A DNA stretch of 61,828 nt from Pseudomonadota bacterium (GTDB taxonomy: Bacteria > Pseudomonadota > Gammaproteobacteria > Xanthomonadales > Rhodanobacteraceae). The notes under the pieces are model-generated. The model ran no database searches. It saw only the letters and a program-made list of their open reading frames with translations, and was not told the DNA's origin. The stretch spans positions 1-61,828 of the forward strand of contig JAJYPJ010000010.1 in NCBI GenBank assembly GCA_021795435.1, read 5' to 3'. This document shows positions 1-8,383 of the stretch, one piece after another; within the stretch, counting starts at the first letter, position 1; every line of letters begins with the position of its first letter. A program made the position numbers and the translations under genes.

Positions 1-336
1 ATCGCCGTCGAGCAGTCACGTGCATGGGCGCGCTGGAATGCAGATTGGATTAGCGGCGCCCCGCCCGGCGGCGAAAGCTGGATTGAACTGACCGTGCGCG
101 TCCGCGGTTGGTTGGCCGGCTTGACCGCCAGCGACATGTCGGGCCGTGGCGAGCAACGCATCGTCGCCCTCACCCATGAAAGCACCCTGCGGGCACTGCT
201 CGCCGAAGTGCTCGAACTCGCCCCCCTGGCCGCGCGCCGACTGCGATTCGACCCCGCCTTCGTTAGCGCCATCCGGCTAGATCGCGGACACTTTGAAGTA
301 TCCTATCTAAACGCGCCGCTATTCCTGCCGCCTTGA
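1..336 (+). CDS. Histidine phosphatase family protein, 5'-truncated (CobC-like)
   Basis: The reading frame is open from base 1 and stops at 336, so only the C-terminal ~111 residues are present; the N-terminal RHG motif lies outside the window. Seen: the PPGGES segment (residues ~21-26 of the fragment), typical of the phosphoglycerate mutase/CobC branch, and THESTLRALL, which stands where the second catalytic histidine motif (usually SHGG-x-IR) belongs; the His is kept but the two Gly are Glu-Ser. Known: CobC removes phosphate from alpha-ribazole 5'-phosphate in cobalamin lower-loop synthesis, and relatives hydrolyse many phosphoesters. The neighbours (a DUF6580 membrane protein and a cobalamin adenosyltransferase) make a corrinoid role attractive, but the substrate is inferred. 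An internal GTG at 94 is not the true start. Confidence 0.75.
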   Translation: MAVEQSRAWARWNADWISGAPPGGESWIELTVRVRGWLAGLTASDMSGRGEQRIVALTHESTLRALLAEVLELAPLAARRLRFDPAFVSAIRLDRGHFEVSYLNAPLFLPP

Positions 337-352
337 CCATCCGGATCCTGCC

Positions 353-919
353 ATGACTGAAGCGGTTGCCCGCACGCTGACTCCTCGCCCCATTGTCGTT
401 GGCGCCCTGATAGCGCTAGCCGTCGCCACGCGTCTGGTGATCCATTTCGCGCCCGGCGTCATTCCTTACAACTTCACACCCGTCGAGGCACTTGGACTGT
501 TTGGGGGCGCCCTTTTCACGGACCGGCGGACCGCATTGATGGTTCCGCTGGTGGCGATGGCATTGTCCGATCTCGTTATAGGCCTATATCCGCTGCTTCC
601 TCTGGTTTACGCGTGTATCGCAGGCAGCGTTTTGATTGGCTTTAACCTGCGCCGGCGCCAGAGCAGCCTTTCCATAGCAATCGCCGCCTTGACCAGCAGT
701 ACGGGATTTTTCGTGGTGACCAACTTCGGTGTCTGGGCTACCTCCGGGCTCTATCCGCACACGGTGGCGGGCCTCGCGGCATGCTATGTCGCCGGGCTGC
801 CGTTCTATCCAGCAACCTTGGCGGGGACGCTGGTTTGGTCCACCATCCTGTTCGGTAGCTACGCGCTGCTCGCGCGTCGCTGGACGCTGCTACGCGTCGA
901 AACCATCGCTGGCGGCTGA
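353..919 (+). CDS. DUF6580-type integral membrane protein, possible BtuM-like corrinoid transporter
   Basis: A 188-residue, very hydrophobic protein with about five or six predicted membrane segments. Conserved-looking blocks are PVEALGLFGGALF (residues ~43-55), an SD pair at 72-73 and NFGVWATSGLYPHTVAG (~124-140), the pattern of DUF6580 proteins. A single intramembrane Cys lies at residue 88 (VYACIAG). Known: BtuM-type ECF S-component-like proteins of Gram-negative bacteria take up B12 and use a membrane Cys as a cobalt ligand. It starts 17 bases after the CobC-like gene and ends 8 bases before the adenosyltransferase, so it is probably co-transcribed with both. That this protein is a BtuM equivalent is inference from context and general architecture; the DUF6580 assignment is from memory of the motif pattern. 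Confidence 0.7.
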   Translation: MTEAVARTLTPRPIVVGALIALAVATRLVIHFAPGVIPYNFTPVEALGLFGGALFTDRRTALMVPLVAMALSDLVIGLYPLLPLVYACIAGSVLIGFNLRRRQSSLSIAIAALTSSTGFFVVTNFGVWATSGLYPHTVAGLAACYVAGLPFYPATLAGTLVWSTILFGSYALLARRWTLLRVETIAGG

Positions 920-926
920 GCCGGCC

Positions 927-1496
927 GTGGGCAATCGGCTTTCCAAGATTTACACGCGAACGGGGGACGACGGAACCACGGGGCTGGGCGATGGGTCGCG
1001 CACGCCCAAAGATTCAGCCCGCGTCGCGGCATATGGTTCGGTCGATGAACTCAATAGTGCGGTGGGCGTCCTACTGGCGACCCCCGGAATTCCGCCAGCG
1101 ATCGCTACCGAGCTGACTCGCATCCAGCACGCGCTTTTTGATTTGGGCGGGGAACTGTGCATTCCCGGCATGGCAGTGATCGTGCAATCCGAGATCGATT
1201 GGCTCGAACAAACGCTGGACGCCCATAACGCGTCGCTTCCGCCATTGAAGGATTTCATCCTGCCCGGTGGGACCCCCGCCGCGGCCATGTGTCATCTCGC
1301 ACGTACGGTCTGCCGCCGTGCCGAGCGGGAGGCGGTCACGCTGGCTCGCCAGGAAGAGGTGCGCGGCGAAGCACTTCGATATTTGAATCGCCTGTCCGAC
1401 CTTCTGTTCGTGATGGCGAGAGTGCTTGCTCGAACCGGCGGCGCCAGCGAAATCATATGGCAGCGCCAGAGCCAGCGCAGCGACGCGTCGAGGTGA
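927..1496 (+). CDS. PduO-type ATP:cob(I)alamin adenosyltransferase
   Basis: Transfers the 5'-deoxyadenosyl group of ATP to cob(I)alamin to make adenosylcobalamin. The 189-residue product begins with the family's N-terminal ATP loop (KIYTRTGDDGTTGLGDGS, residues ~6-23) followed by AYGSVDELNS and, near residue 120, CHLARTVCRRAERE, which holds the conserved Arg/Glu helix of PduO enzymes; ending with the RYLNRLSDLLFVMAR helix. I chose GTG at 927 because the family starts just before KIYTRTGDDG; the longer in-frame extension to 729 would overlap the upstream membrane protein. Only 7 bases separate it from that gene. It is cytoplasmic. The family assignment is firm; whether it serves imported corrinoids or de novo synthesis cannot be told here. 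Confidence 0.93.
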   Translation: MGNRLSKIYTRTGDDGTTGLGDGSRTPKDSARVAAYGSVDELNSAVGVLLATPGIPPAIATELTRIQHALFDLGGELCIPGMAVIVQSEIDWLEQTLDAHNASLPPLKDFILPGGTPAAAMCHLARTVCRRAEREAVTLARQEEVRGEALRYLNRLSDLLFVMARVLARTGGASEIIWQRQSQRSDASR

Positions 1497-1512
1497 TTGG
1501 AAGCCGCGACCC

Positions 1513-2442
1513 ATGCTGCGCCTATACACGAACGACGCCTGCCTACTGCACCAGCCCGGCCCGAGCCATCCGGAGTCGCCAGCGCGGCTGCGGGCGATAT
1601 TGCAGGCATTGGATCATCATCGCTTCACCCAGGTGGAGCGCATCGATGCAGGCCCGGCTGACGACGAGCAACTGCTTCGCGTGCACGGACCAGCGCAATT
1701 GGCGCGTATCCGAGCCGCCGCCAGTGAAAGCGAAAGCCGCGGCACTACTGTCAGCCTCGATGCCGATACGATGCTGGGTCGGGGCAGCCTGGATGCCGCA
1801 CTTTGCGCTGCTGGCGCGGTCGTCGCGGCCGTCGACGCTATTCTGCGGGGTGAATGCCGGCGTGCGTTTTGCGCGGTTCGCCCGCCGGGGCATCATGCGA
1901 CCCCGAACGAACCGATGGGCTTTTGTCTGTTCAACAACATTGCCATTGGCGCTGCACACGCGTTGATCAAGCACCAAGTCGAACGCGTTGCCATCCTCGA
2001 CTTCGACGTACATCACGGCAATGGCACACAGGATTATGTCGCCAGAGAGCCACGCGCGATTTATCTTTCCAGCCACCAGAGCCCTCTTTATCCGGGATCG
2101 GGGAAGCTGGACGCACCTCCCAACGTTTTCAATGCTCCACTACCGCCGGGAAGCGACGGTCGCGCACTGCGCGACGCTTGGACGCTGCACCTCCTGCCCC
2201 ATCTGGAAACGTTCCGTCCGCAAATCCTGCTCGTCTCGGCCGGATTTGACGCACATCGGTTAGACCCGCTCGCCGACCTGAACCTGGATGATGCTGATTA
2301 CGCGTGGCTGGGCACGGAAATCGCGGCAACGGCCGACCGGCTGTGCCGAGGACGCGTGGTATCCGTACTGGAGGGCGGCTACAGCCTCTCTGCGCTGGCC
2401 CGCGCTGTCCCCGCATACCTGACCCCCCAACTAGTGGACTGA
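1513..2442 (+). CDS. Histone deacetylase family (class II-like/AcuC-HdaH) amidohydrolase
   Basis: A 309-residue zinc-dependent deacetylase homologue. Seen: HPESPARL at ~19-26, RPPGHHA with the catalytic His pair at 127-128, DFDVHHGNGTQ with presumed zinc ligands Asp165 and His167, SPLYPGSG, and SAGFDAHRLDPLADL with the third zinc ligand Asp246. Known: bacterial members remove acetyl groups from polyamines, acetoin-pathway enzymes or other small substrates as well as lysines; the sequence alone does not decide the substrate. ATG 1513 is preferred over the longer ORF because it lies beyond the adenosyltransferase stop and places the family's usual N-terminus at residue 1. It follows that gene by 16 bases and converges on msrB with 6 bases between stops. 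Confidence 0.92.
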   Translation: MLRLYTNDACLLHQPGPSHPESPARLRAILQALDHHRFTQVERIDAGPADDEQLLRVHGPAQLARIRAAASESESRGTTVSLDADTMLGRGSLDAALCAAGAVVAAVDAILRGECRRAFCAVRPPGHHATPNEPMGFCLFNNIAIGAAHALIKHQVERVAILDFDVHHGNGTQDYVAREPRAIYLSSHQSPLYPGSGKLDAPPNVFNAPLPPGSDGRALRDAWTLHLLPHLETFRPQILLVSAGFDAHRLDPLADLNLDDADYAWLGTEIAATADRLCRGRVVSVLEGGYSLSALARAVPAYLTPQLVD

Positions 2443-2448
2443 GTCCGC

Positions 2449-2856
2449 TCAGCCCGCCGACGAGCGCGAGACAAAGTCAAGTGCAAGGGAGTTGATGCAA
2501 TACCGCAAACCCGTGGGCCTTGGGCCATCAGGAAACACGTGACCTAGATGCGAATCGCAACGCGCACACCGCACCTCGGTGCGTTCCATTCCGTGGCTGG
2601 CGTCGACGACCTCCACGAGCGCGCCTTCGGCTTGCGGAGCCCAGAAGCTGGGCCAGCCAGAGCCCGAGTCGTACTTCGCACGCGAGTCGAACAGGGCCGT
2701 ACCGCAAACAACACAGACGTAAGTGCCATCCCCGGAATGCTTATACCAACGACCACTGAACGGCGCCTCGGTTTCAGAGCAGCGGCATACTGCATATTGG
2801 CTCGGCGTAAGTCGCTTGCGGAGCGTCGAATCGTCGGGAATAACGGGATGCGCCAT
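2449..2856 (-). CDS. msrB: Peptide-methionine (R)-S-oxide reductase MsrB
   Basis: Reduces the R epimer of methionine sulfoxide in proteins. The 135-residue product is a complete single MsrB domain. Two CxxC pairs (Cys48/Cys51 in CVVC, Cys97/Cys100 in CARC) form the structural zinc site, SGSGWPSF (~64-71) is the family signature, and Cys120 in RYCINSLAL is the catalytic cysteine. There is no signal peptide, so it acts in the cytoplasm, and no fused MsrA. It is transcribed convergently with the histone deacetylase homologue and divergently from lptD, whose start is 56 bases away; the short intergenic stretch must hold both promoters. Confidence 0.97.
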   Translation of the reverse strand: MAHPVIPDDSTLRKRLTPSQYAVCRCSETEAPFSGRWYKHSGDGTYVCVVCGTALFDSRAKYDSGSGWPSFWAPQAEGALVEVVDASHGMERTEVRCARCDSHLGHVFPDGPRPTGLRYCINSLALDFVSRSSAG

Positions 2857-2912
2857 AGCGTAAGCTCACGGTTAGGAAAGCCATCTGTTAGTTTACGCGC
2901 CTCTCCCAGGGG

Positions 2913-5189
2913 ATGTCCCGCGTGACCTGCCTGCGTTCGCCCCCGCGCCAGCGAGTGCTGAGCTTGGCCCTAGCCCTCATTTTGCTCGACGCCAGTGTTG
3001 GCGCCATGGCTCGGGCTCCCGCCTGCACCCCAGGGACGCCAGATTGTCCAAAGCCGCGCTTCAGTTACGCGCAGTGCCGTCGGAACGACCTGCTGGACTT
3101 CTATGTTGCCGGCCTTCCGGTGACCGACCGTACGACCCAGGCGCGGTTGCCGATACAGGTGCACGCGGACCATGCCACGAGCCCCGATGGCGAGCACTTC
3201 CGATTGAGCGGGCATGTGCGCGTCCAACGTGGCGACCAGCTCTTGCAGGCCCCGACCGTCAATTACACCCGCGGAAGCAGCGCGTATGAAGCGTTCGGCG
3301 GCAGCGGGCGCGCGGTGACTTATCAGGACCAAGCACTTCTGCTTTCCGCGCGCAGCATTCGGGGCACCACATCACCACAGCACGCCGATGCCACCGATGT
3401 TCGTTACCAATTGCTGCAGTCGCGCGGCAATGGTCGCGCCCAGCGCGTCCAAGTACTTGATGCTGCGCGAAGCCGCTATGCGAATGCCACATTCAGTACC
3501 TGCGAGACAGACAGCCGCCTTTGGTGGCTCCAAGGCGGCCGCTTCGATATCAACCACGACACAGGCATTGGCGTAGCACACGATGTCACCATGCGTTTCA
3601 TGGGCGTGCCCTTCCTATGGCTGCCATGGCTTCGCTTCCCGGTGAATGGCCAGCGCATGAGTGGCTTCCTGGCACCCAGTTTCGGCGGTTCCAGCAACAG
3701 CGGCAGCTATCTGCGAATTCCCTATTACCTTGATCTCGCACCGAACTACGATGCCACGCTGGATCCAGCGTATTACAGTCGCCGTGGATTCATGCTGGGT
3801 GGTCAATTCCGCTACCTTTTCGACATCGGCAAGGGGCAGCTGGACCTCAACTACCTGCCGCATGACCGGCTTTATGGTCACAAGCGTTGGTCACTCCAGT
3901 ACCAGGACTATACGCCCCTTGCCTCAGGTTGGAGTTTCAGCGCCAACATCAATCGAGTCAGCGACAAGACCTATTTCGAGGACTTCGGCAACAGCCTCGC
4001 CATTGCGGCAACGAGCCTCCTGGGATCCAGTGCCTACATCAACGGCGGCGGCAACTGGTGGAACGCGGCACTTGGCATCGATACGTACCAGTTGACTGAC
4101 CCGACACTGCCGCAGTCCGTACAACCATACGCACGAATGCCGAGAGGAACGCTCGATTTGGATATTCCGGTAGGGAATTCCCTCGAACTTGGCATGCGCA
4201 GCGAGGCGGTTGCCTTCCGCAAGCGTAATGCTCTGGAGGGCGACAGGCTCGATCTCTATCCCTACATCGCGGCACCGTTGCAAGGCGCGGCTTGGTTTTT
4301 GCGGCCACAAGTCGGGTACCGCTATACGCAGTACTGGCTTCAGGGCGGCCGTGGCAATCCTGCGCGTGGCCTGCCCATCGCTTCGATCGACAGCGGCCTT
4401 TATTTCGATCGACGCGTCGATTTGTTCGGACACACTTACACGCAGACACTGGAGCCTCGCGCCTACTACCTCTATGTGCCTTACCGGAACCAGAGCAACC
4501 TCCCCGTATTCGACACGGCACCGCTGACGTTCGACTGGTGGAGCCTGTTCAGCAGCAACCAGTACACGGGCGCCGATCGCCAAGTGAACGCCAACGACCT
4601 TACCTTGGCCCTGTCCACGCGGCTCGTTGACGACGCCGGTATCGAGCGATTTTCAGCCGGAATCGGCCAAATCCGATACTTCACGCCGCAGCGCGTTCAA
4701 CTGCCAGGCTATCCGGTCACCTATGAAAGCGGCTCGGCTTACGTGGGCATGCTCAGTCTCGGACTATCCCGCAACTGGACTCTCCAGTGGACGCAGCAGT
4801 ACGACCCCAACCGTCACCTGACCACCGTCTCCTCCATCGCCCTGCAACGCCGACTGAACGATGATGGAGTCCTGAACTTGGCCTACCGATACCGCAATGG
4901 CCTGATCGACCAGTACGATCTGTCTGCGCTGTGGCCGATTGATGGTGCCTGGAGCCTCGTGGGACGGTGGAACTATTCAGTGCGCGACCACAAGACGCTC
5001 GAAGCATTTGGCGGGGTGGAATGGGACAGCTGCTGCGTTTCAGTGCGCGGCGTCATCCGCCATTACGTCCGCGACTATCAGGGACACACCACAAACGCGG
5101 TCATGCTTGAGGTTGTTTTCAAAGGCCTCGGTGGCCTCGGATCGCGCACGGGCAACTTCCTCTCGCATGCTATCCTTGGCTACCAATGA
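2913..5189 (+). CDS. lptD: LPS-assembly outer membrane protein LptD
   Basis: Outer membrane beta-barrel that, with the lipoprotein LptE, inserts LPS into the outer leaflet. 758 residues, the usual size. An N-terminal signal segment (~15-33) is followed by an OstA/LptA-like periplasmic domain (~95-250) and a large C-terminal barrel rich in alternating aromatic/polar strands that ends in a short barrel-like strand. Cysteines near the N-terminus (38, 45, 55), one near 195 (STCETD) and a CC pair near 708 (WDSCCV) match the disulfide layout needed for LptD maturation. AGGGG at 2908-2912 abuts ATG 2913 but is 9 bases from GTG 2922, so GTG may be the real start. surA follows after a short gap, the common lptD-surA-pdxA-rsmA-apaGH order. 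Confidence 0.96.
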   Translation: MSRVTCLRSPPRQRVLSLALALILLDASVGAMARAPACTPGTPDCPKPRFSYAQCRRNDLLDFYVAGLPVTDRTTQARLPIQVHADHATSPDGEHFRLSGHVRVQRGDQLLQAPTVNYTRGSSAYEAFGGSGRAVTYQDQALLLSARSIRGTTSPQHADATDVRYQLLQSRGNGRAQRVQVLDAARSRYANATFSTCETDSRLWWLQGGRFDINHDTGIGVAHDVTMRFMGVPFLWLPWLRFPVNGQRMSGFLAPSFGGSSNSGSYLRIPYYLDLAPNYDATLDPAYYSRRGFMLGGQFRYLFDIGKGQLDLNYLPHDRLYGHKRWSLQYQDYTPLASGWSFSANINRVSDKTYFEDFGNSLAIAATSLLGSSAYINGGGNWWNAALGIDTYQLTDPTLPQSVQPYARMPRGTLDLDIPVGNSLELGMRSEAVAFRKRNALEGDRLDLYPYIAAPLQGAAWFLRPQVGYRYTQYWLQGGRGNPARGLPIASIDSGLYFDRRVDLFGHTYTQTLEPRAYYLYVPYRNQSNLPVFDTAPLTFDWWSLFSSNQYTGADRQVNANDLTLALSTRLVDDAGIERFSAGIGQIRYFTPQRVQLPGYPVTYESGSAYVGMLSLGLSRNWTLQWTQQYDPNRHLTTVSSIALQRRLNDDGVLNLAYRYRNGLIDQYDLSALWPIDGAWSLVGRWNYSVRDHKTLEAFGGVEWDSCCVSVRGVIRHYVRDYQGHTTNAVMLEVVFKGLGGLGSRTGNFLSHAILGYQ

Positions 5190-5222
5190 AGTCCGACCTC
5201 CTGCGGCGTGAGTAAGCCATCC

Positions 5223-6545
5223 ATGAAGCGAATGTCTGCCATCCTTGCGCTGGCTCTAGCATCGGCCGTGCCGCTAATCGCGCAGGCGCAACTGTTGCAG
5301 CCGATGCAGCCACTCGATCGCATCGCAGCCGTGGTCAACGATGGCGTCGTGCTGCAGAGCGACTTGGATTCCGCATTGGCACAGGTCCGGCAGCAATTCG
5401 CCCAGAATCCGAGTGCGCTCCCACCTACGCCTGTGCTCGAGAGACAAGTGCTGGAGCGGCTGATCCTGATGAAGCTGCAGATTCAACGCGCCGAAGACAA
5501 CGGAATCCGCGCGTCGGATCAGGAAATCGATGCAGCGATCAACACGATTGCGCAGAACAACCACATGGATGCAGCGCAGCTGCGTGCGGCGCTGGCGCAG
5601 CAAGGCATCGATTACGCCGCGTTCCGCAAACAGATCGCGGACCAGATCATGGTCCAGAAGCTCCGCCAAAATGTCATTCAGGGTGATGTCCATGTCACCG
5701 ACGCGGAAGTCAACAACCTTCTGCAGAGCCCGCTCTTCAAGGCGGGTGAGGTCAATCTGGGCCAGATCCTGATATCCGTTCCTGAAGCCGCCTCGCCAGA
5801 ACAGGTTGCTGCAGCCAAGGAAAAAGCAGAGCAAGTCGAAAAGGACATAACCTCGGGCATGGCCTTCAAGGCTGCCGCAATCCGCTTCTCGCAAGCGCCA
5901 AACGCCCTTGAAGGAGGCATGGTCGGTTGGCGTCGCGTCGATGAATTGCCGCCCGCGCTGGCCGATCTGGCCGTCAAGATGCAGCCGGGACAGATAACGC
6001 CCCCCCTGCGTGCGCCCGAAGGCTTCTACATCTTGAAGCTTGAAGGCCGGCGCGCAGCACCCCGGGTCATCGTGACGGAATACCATGCCCGCGATCTGCT
6101 GATTCGCACATCTCCAACCCAGAACAGCAGTCAAGCGGAGGCTCGCATTGACGCGCTGCGCAGCGAGATCATCGCGGGCAAGGTCCGCTTCGCCGATGCG
6201 GCACGAAAGCACTCTCAGGACGAGAGTACCGCCAATGACGGTGGCGACATGGGCTGGTTTCCACCACAGAAATGGGGAGCCGTCGTCGCACAAACGCTTC
6301 CGACGCTCAAGGACAACGAAATCAGCGCGCCATTGAAAGTCCCGGAGGGCTGGTTGGTGATTCAGCGCTTGGGTGAACGCAAGGTCGATCGCACGGCGGA
6401 AGCCCAACGCGATCAAGCACGCATGGCCATCGGAAACCGTAAGGCTGAAGAGGCATACAACAACTTCCTGCGCGATCTTCGCTCCAGCGCTTACGTCCGA
6501 ATCCTGCTGCCTGGCGCCGCCTCGGACGCCCACAAAGCTGGTTGA
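5223..6545 (+). CDS. surA: Periplasmic chaperone/peptidyl-prolyl isomerase SurA
   Basis: Escorts unfolded outer membrane proteins across the periplasm. About 440 residues: signal peptide (MKRMSAILALALASAVPLIA), an N-terminal SurA domain starting at LDRIAAVVNDGVVLQSDLD, and two parvulin domains, the first around 167-270 (ending with GQITPPLRAPEGFYILKLEG) and the second around 280-380 (GKVRFADAARKHSQD, GGDMGWFPP). ATG 5223 is chosen because it begins a textbook signal peptide; an in-frame GTG at 5208 adds only MSKPS and has no better ribosome site. LptD is one of its known clients and is the gene immediately upstream. pdxA follows 4 bases after the stop. Confidence 0.96.
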   Translation: MKRMSAILALALASAVPLIAQAQLLQPMQPLDRIAAVVNDGVVLQSDLDSALAQVRQQFAQNPSALPPTPVLERQVLERLILMKLQIQRAEDNGIRASDQEIDAAINTIAQNNHMDAAQLRAALAQQGIDYAAFRKQIADQIMVQKLRQNVIQGDVHVTDAEVNNLLQSPLFKAGEVNLGQILISVPEAASPEQVAAAKEKAEQVEKDITSGMAFKAAAIRFSQAPNALEGGMVGWRRVDELPPALADLAVKMQPGQITPPLRAPEGFYILKLEGRRAAPRVIVTEYHARDLLIRTSPTQNSSQAEARIDALRSEIIAGKVRFADAARKHSQDESTANDGGDMGWFPPQKWGAVVAQTLPTLKDNEISAPLKVPEGWLVIQRLGERKVDRTAEAQRDQARMAIGNRKAEEAYNNFLRDLRSSAYVRILLPGAASDAHKAG

Positions 6546-6549
6546 TCCC

Positions 6550-7548
6550 ATGCCCGCGCGGCTACCGCGCCTGCTGTTGACGCCCGGTGAGCCTGCCGGT
6601 ATAGGTCCGGAATTGGTGGTGCGGCTCGCACAATCGGCCATGGCCGTGGATTTGGTCGCCTGTGCCGACGAGGAACTCCTGCGGCGCGCGGCCATTCGCC
6701 TGAGCCTGCCATTGAAGCTTCTCATTGATGACGGCAGCCCGCTGGCAGAGCGCATGCCCGCACAGCTGCGCCTTCTGCCTGTTCAGCTGATGCAGCAAGA
6801 GACCCCCGGTCAAATCGATCCCCGCAATGCACTCTACGTCTTGGAAACCTTGGCACGAGCCAGTGATGCATGCATGCACGGCACCTACGATGCATTGGTA
6901 ACCGGGCCGGTCCACAAGGGCGTGATCAATCAAGCCAATATCGCTTTCACAGGCCATACCGAATTCTTTGCATCTCGTAGCGCAAGTGACGTGGCAATGC
7001 TTTTGGTCGGGCCGCACCTCCGCGTCGCACTGGCGACGACGCATCTGCCGCTGGCTGCCGTACCCGTCGCCATCACGCCTGAGCGGCTGCGTCGCGTGTT
7101 GCACGTGCTGGATGCAGGACTCCGCCGTGACTTCGGCATTGACGCGCCGCGCATCGCCGTACTGGGGCTCAATCCGCACGCCGGCGAACAGGGGCACCTT
7201 GGCCGAGAGGAAGTCGAGATCATCATTCCGACGATGGATGCACTCCGCGCCGATGGCCTGCATCTCATTGGACCGTTACCGGCCGATACCGCGTTCACGC
7301 CGGTTGCACGCGCACGCTACGACGCAGTGCTCGCGATGTATCACGATCAGGCGCTGCCTGTCCTGAAGAGCGAATCTTTCGAAAGCTCGGTCAACGTCAC
7401 ACTCGGCCTCCCATTCGTCCGCACGTCTGTCGATCATGGCACGGCGCTTGATATCGCCGGACGTGGTTGCGCTGATCCAACTAGCCTGGCAAGTGCGTGC
7501 TCGCTGGCATTGCTGCTCGCGGCCAAACGCCAATCCGCCGCGAGATAA
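6550..7548 (+). CDS. pdxA: 4-hydroxythreonine-4-phosphate dehydrogenase PdxA
   Basis: Oxidises 4-phosphohydroxy-L-threonine with NAD, feeding PdxJ in the DXP-dependent pyridoxal phosphate pathway. 332 residues with all family blocks: TPGEPAGIGPEL at the N-terminus, TGPVHKGVIN, GHTEFFA with a metal-ligand His region, LGLNPHAGEQGHLGREE, AMYHDQALPVLK, and VRTSVDHGTALDIAG near the C-terminus. The start at ATG 6550 follows surA by 4 bases; the longer in-frame ORF back to 6373 would lie within surA. The stop is 5 bases before the presumed rsmA TTG start, so expression is likely coupled. The match is full length with no missing catalytic residues visible. Confidence 0.97.
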   Translation: MPARLPRLLLTPGEPAGIGPELVVRLAQSAMAVDLVACADEELLRRAAIRLSLPLKLLIDDGSPLAERMPAQLRLLPVQLMQQETPGQIDPRNALYVLETLARASDACMHGTYDALVTGPVHKGVINQANIAFTGHTEFFASRSASDVAMLLVGPHLRVALATTHLPLAAVPVAITPERLRRVLHVLDAGLRRDFGIDAPRIAVLGLNPHAGEQGHLGREEVEIIIPTMDALRADGLHLIGPLPADTAFTPVARARYDAVLAMYHDQALPVLKSESFESSVNVTLGLPFVRTSVDHGTALDIAGRGCADPTSLASACSLALLLAAKRQSAAR

Positions 7549-7553
7549 GCCCG

Positions 7554-8342
7554 TTGGGACGCCCGAAGAAGCACTTTGGCCAACACTTTCTCCACGACCG
7601 CGCCGTGGTCGATCGAATCATCGCGGCCATCGCGCCGCGAGCGAGTGACTCGCTGGTCGAGATTGGTCCCGGCGAGGGTGTACTCACCCTGCCGTTGCTA
7701 CGTGCCGCTGGCCGGCTGACCGCCATTGAACTCGACCGCGACTTGATCGAGCCGCTTCGTAAGCGTGCGACCGGCCTAGGCACACTGGAACTCGTGCAAG
7801 CCGACGTGCTGACCGTGAACCTCGCCAAATTGGCTCCCAGAAATACTAAGCTCCGGGTGGTCGGCAATTTGCCCTATTACATTTCTTCACCGATCCTCTT
7901 TCACTGCCTCCGCCACGCCGACGTCATCGAGGACATGCACTTCATGCTTCAGCATGAAGTCGTTGCACGCATGGCAGCGGAGCCTGGCGGCAAGGACTAT
8001 GGCAGGCTTAGCGTCATGCTGCAGCTTGCATGCAGCGTGGAGCCGCTCCTTCAGGTACCGCCTGGTGCCTTCCGGCCACCTCCCAAGGTGGAGTCCGCCG
8101 TGGTTCGCCTGAGGCCCTTGGCCGGATCAGTTATGCCTGAAGCATCAAGGACGGCACTCGACGAGGTTGTGCGTGCCGCGTTTGGCCAACGTCGCAAGAC
8201 GTTGGCCAACGCCTTGCAAGGCGTTCTCGACGTCGATGCTATCCGTGCGTGCGACATCGATCCACGTCTGCGCGCCGAACGCCTGGCTCCGGCGGACTTC
8301 GTGCGACTCGCGGAAGCCGCCTCCATCCGCCGCAGGGAATAG
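7554..8342 (+). CDS. rsmA: 16S rRNA (adenine1518/1519-N6)-dimethyltransferase RsmA/KsgA
   Basis: Dimethylates two adenines in helix 45 of 16S rRNA late in 30S assembly. The 262-residue product from TTG 7554 begins GRPKKHFGQHFL, the conserved KsgA N-terminus; SAM-binding GPGEG at 38-42, acidic IELD at 58-61 and the catalytic NLPYY at 105-109 are present, and the C-terminal RKTLANAL segment is complete. No ATG exists near this position. A GTG at 7497 would give 281 residues but overlaps pdxA by 52 bases. A weak GAG-type ribosome site overlaps the pdxA stop. The unusual TTG start may keep translation low and coupled to pdxA. Confidence 0.95.
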   Translation: MGRPKKHFGQHFLHDRAVVDRIIAAIAPRASDSLVEIGPGEGVLTLPLLRAAGRLTAIELDRDLIEPLRKRATGLGTLELVQADVLTVNLAKLAPRNTKLRVVGNLPYYISSPILFHCLRHADVIEDMHFMLQHEVVARMAAEPGGKDYGRLSVMLQLACSVEPLLQVPPGAFRPPPKVESAVVRLRPLAGSVMPEASRTALDEVVRAAFGQRRKTLANALQGVLDVDAIRACDIDPRLRAERLAPADFVRLAEAASIRRRE

Positions 8343-8383
8343 CCACCCTTGCCCGTAGGCTCGCCGCTGGCGACAATCCAAGC

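Noticed and set aside
729-926. Longer N-terminus for the cobalamin adenosyltransferase
   Set aside because: This part overlaps the membrane protein gene in another frame and has no similarity to the PduO N-terminus.
5274-6755. A 493-codon open frame on the minus strand
   Set aside because: Antisense to surA and the start of pdxA; protein shows no recognisable domain.
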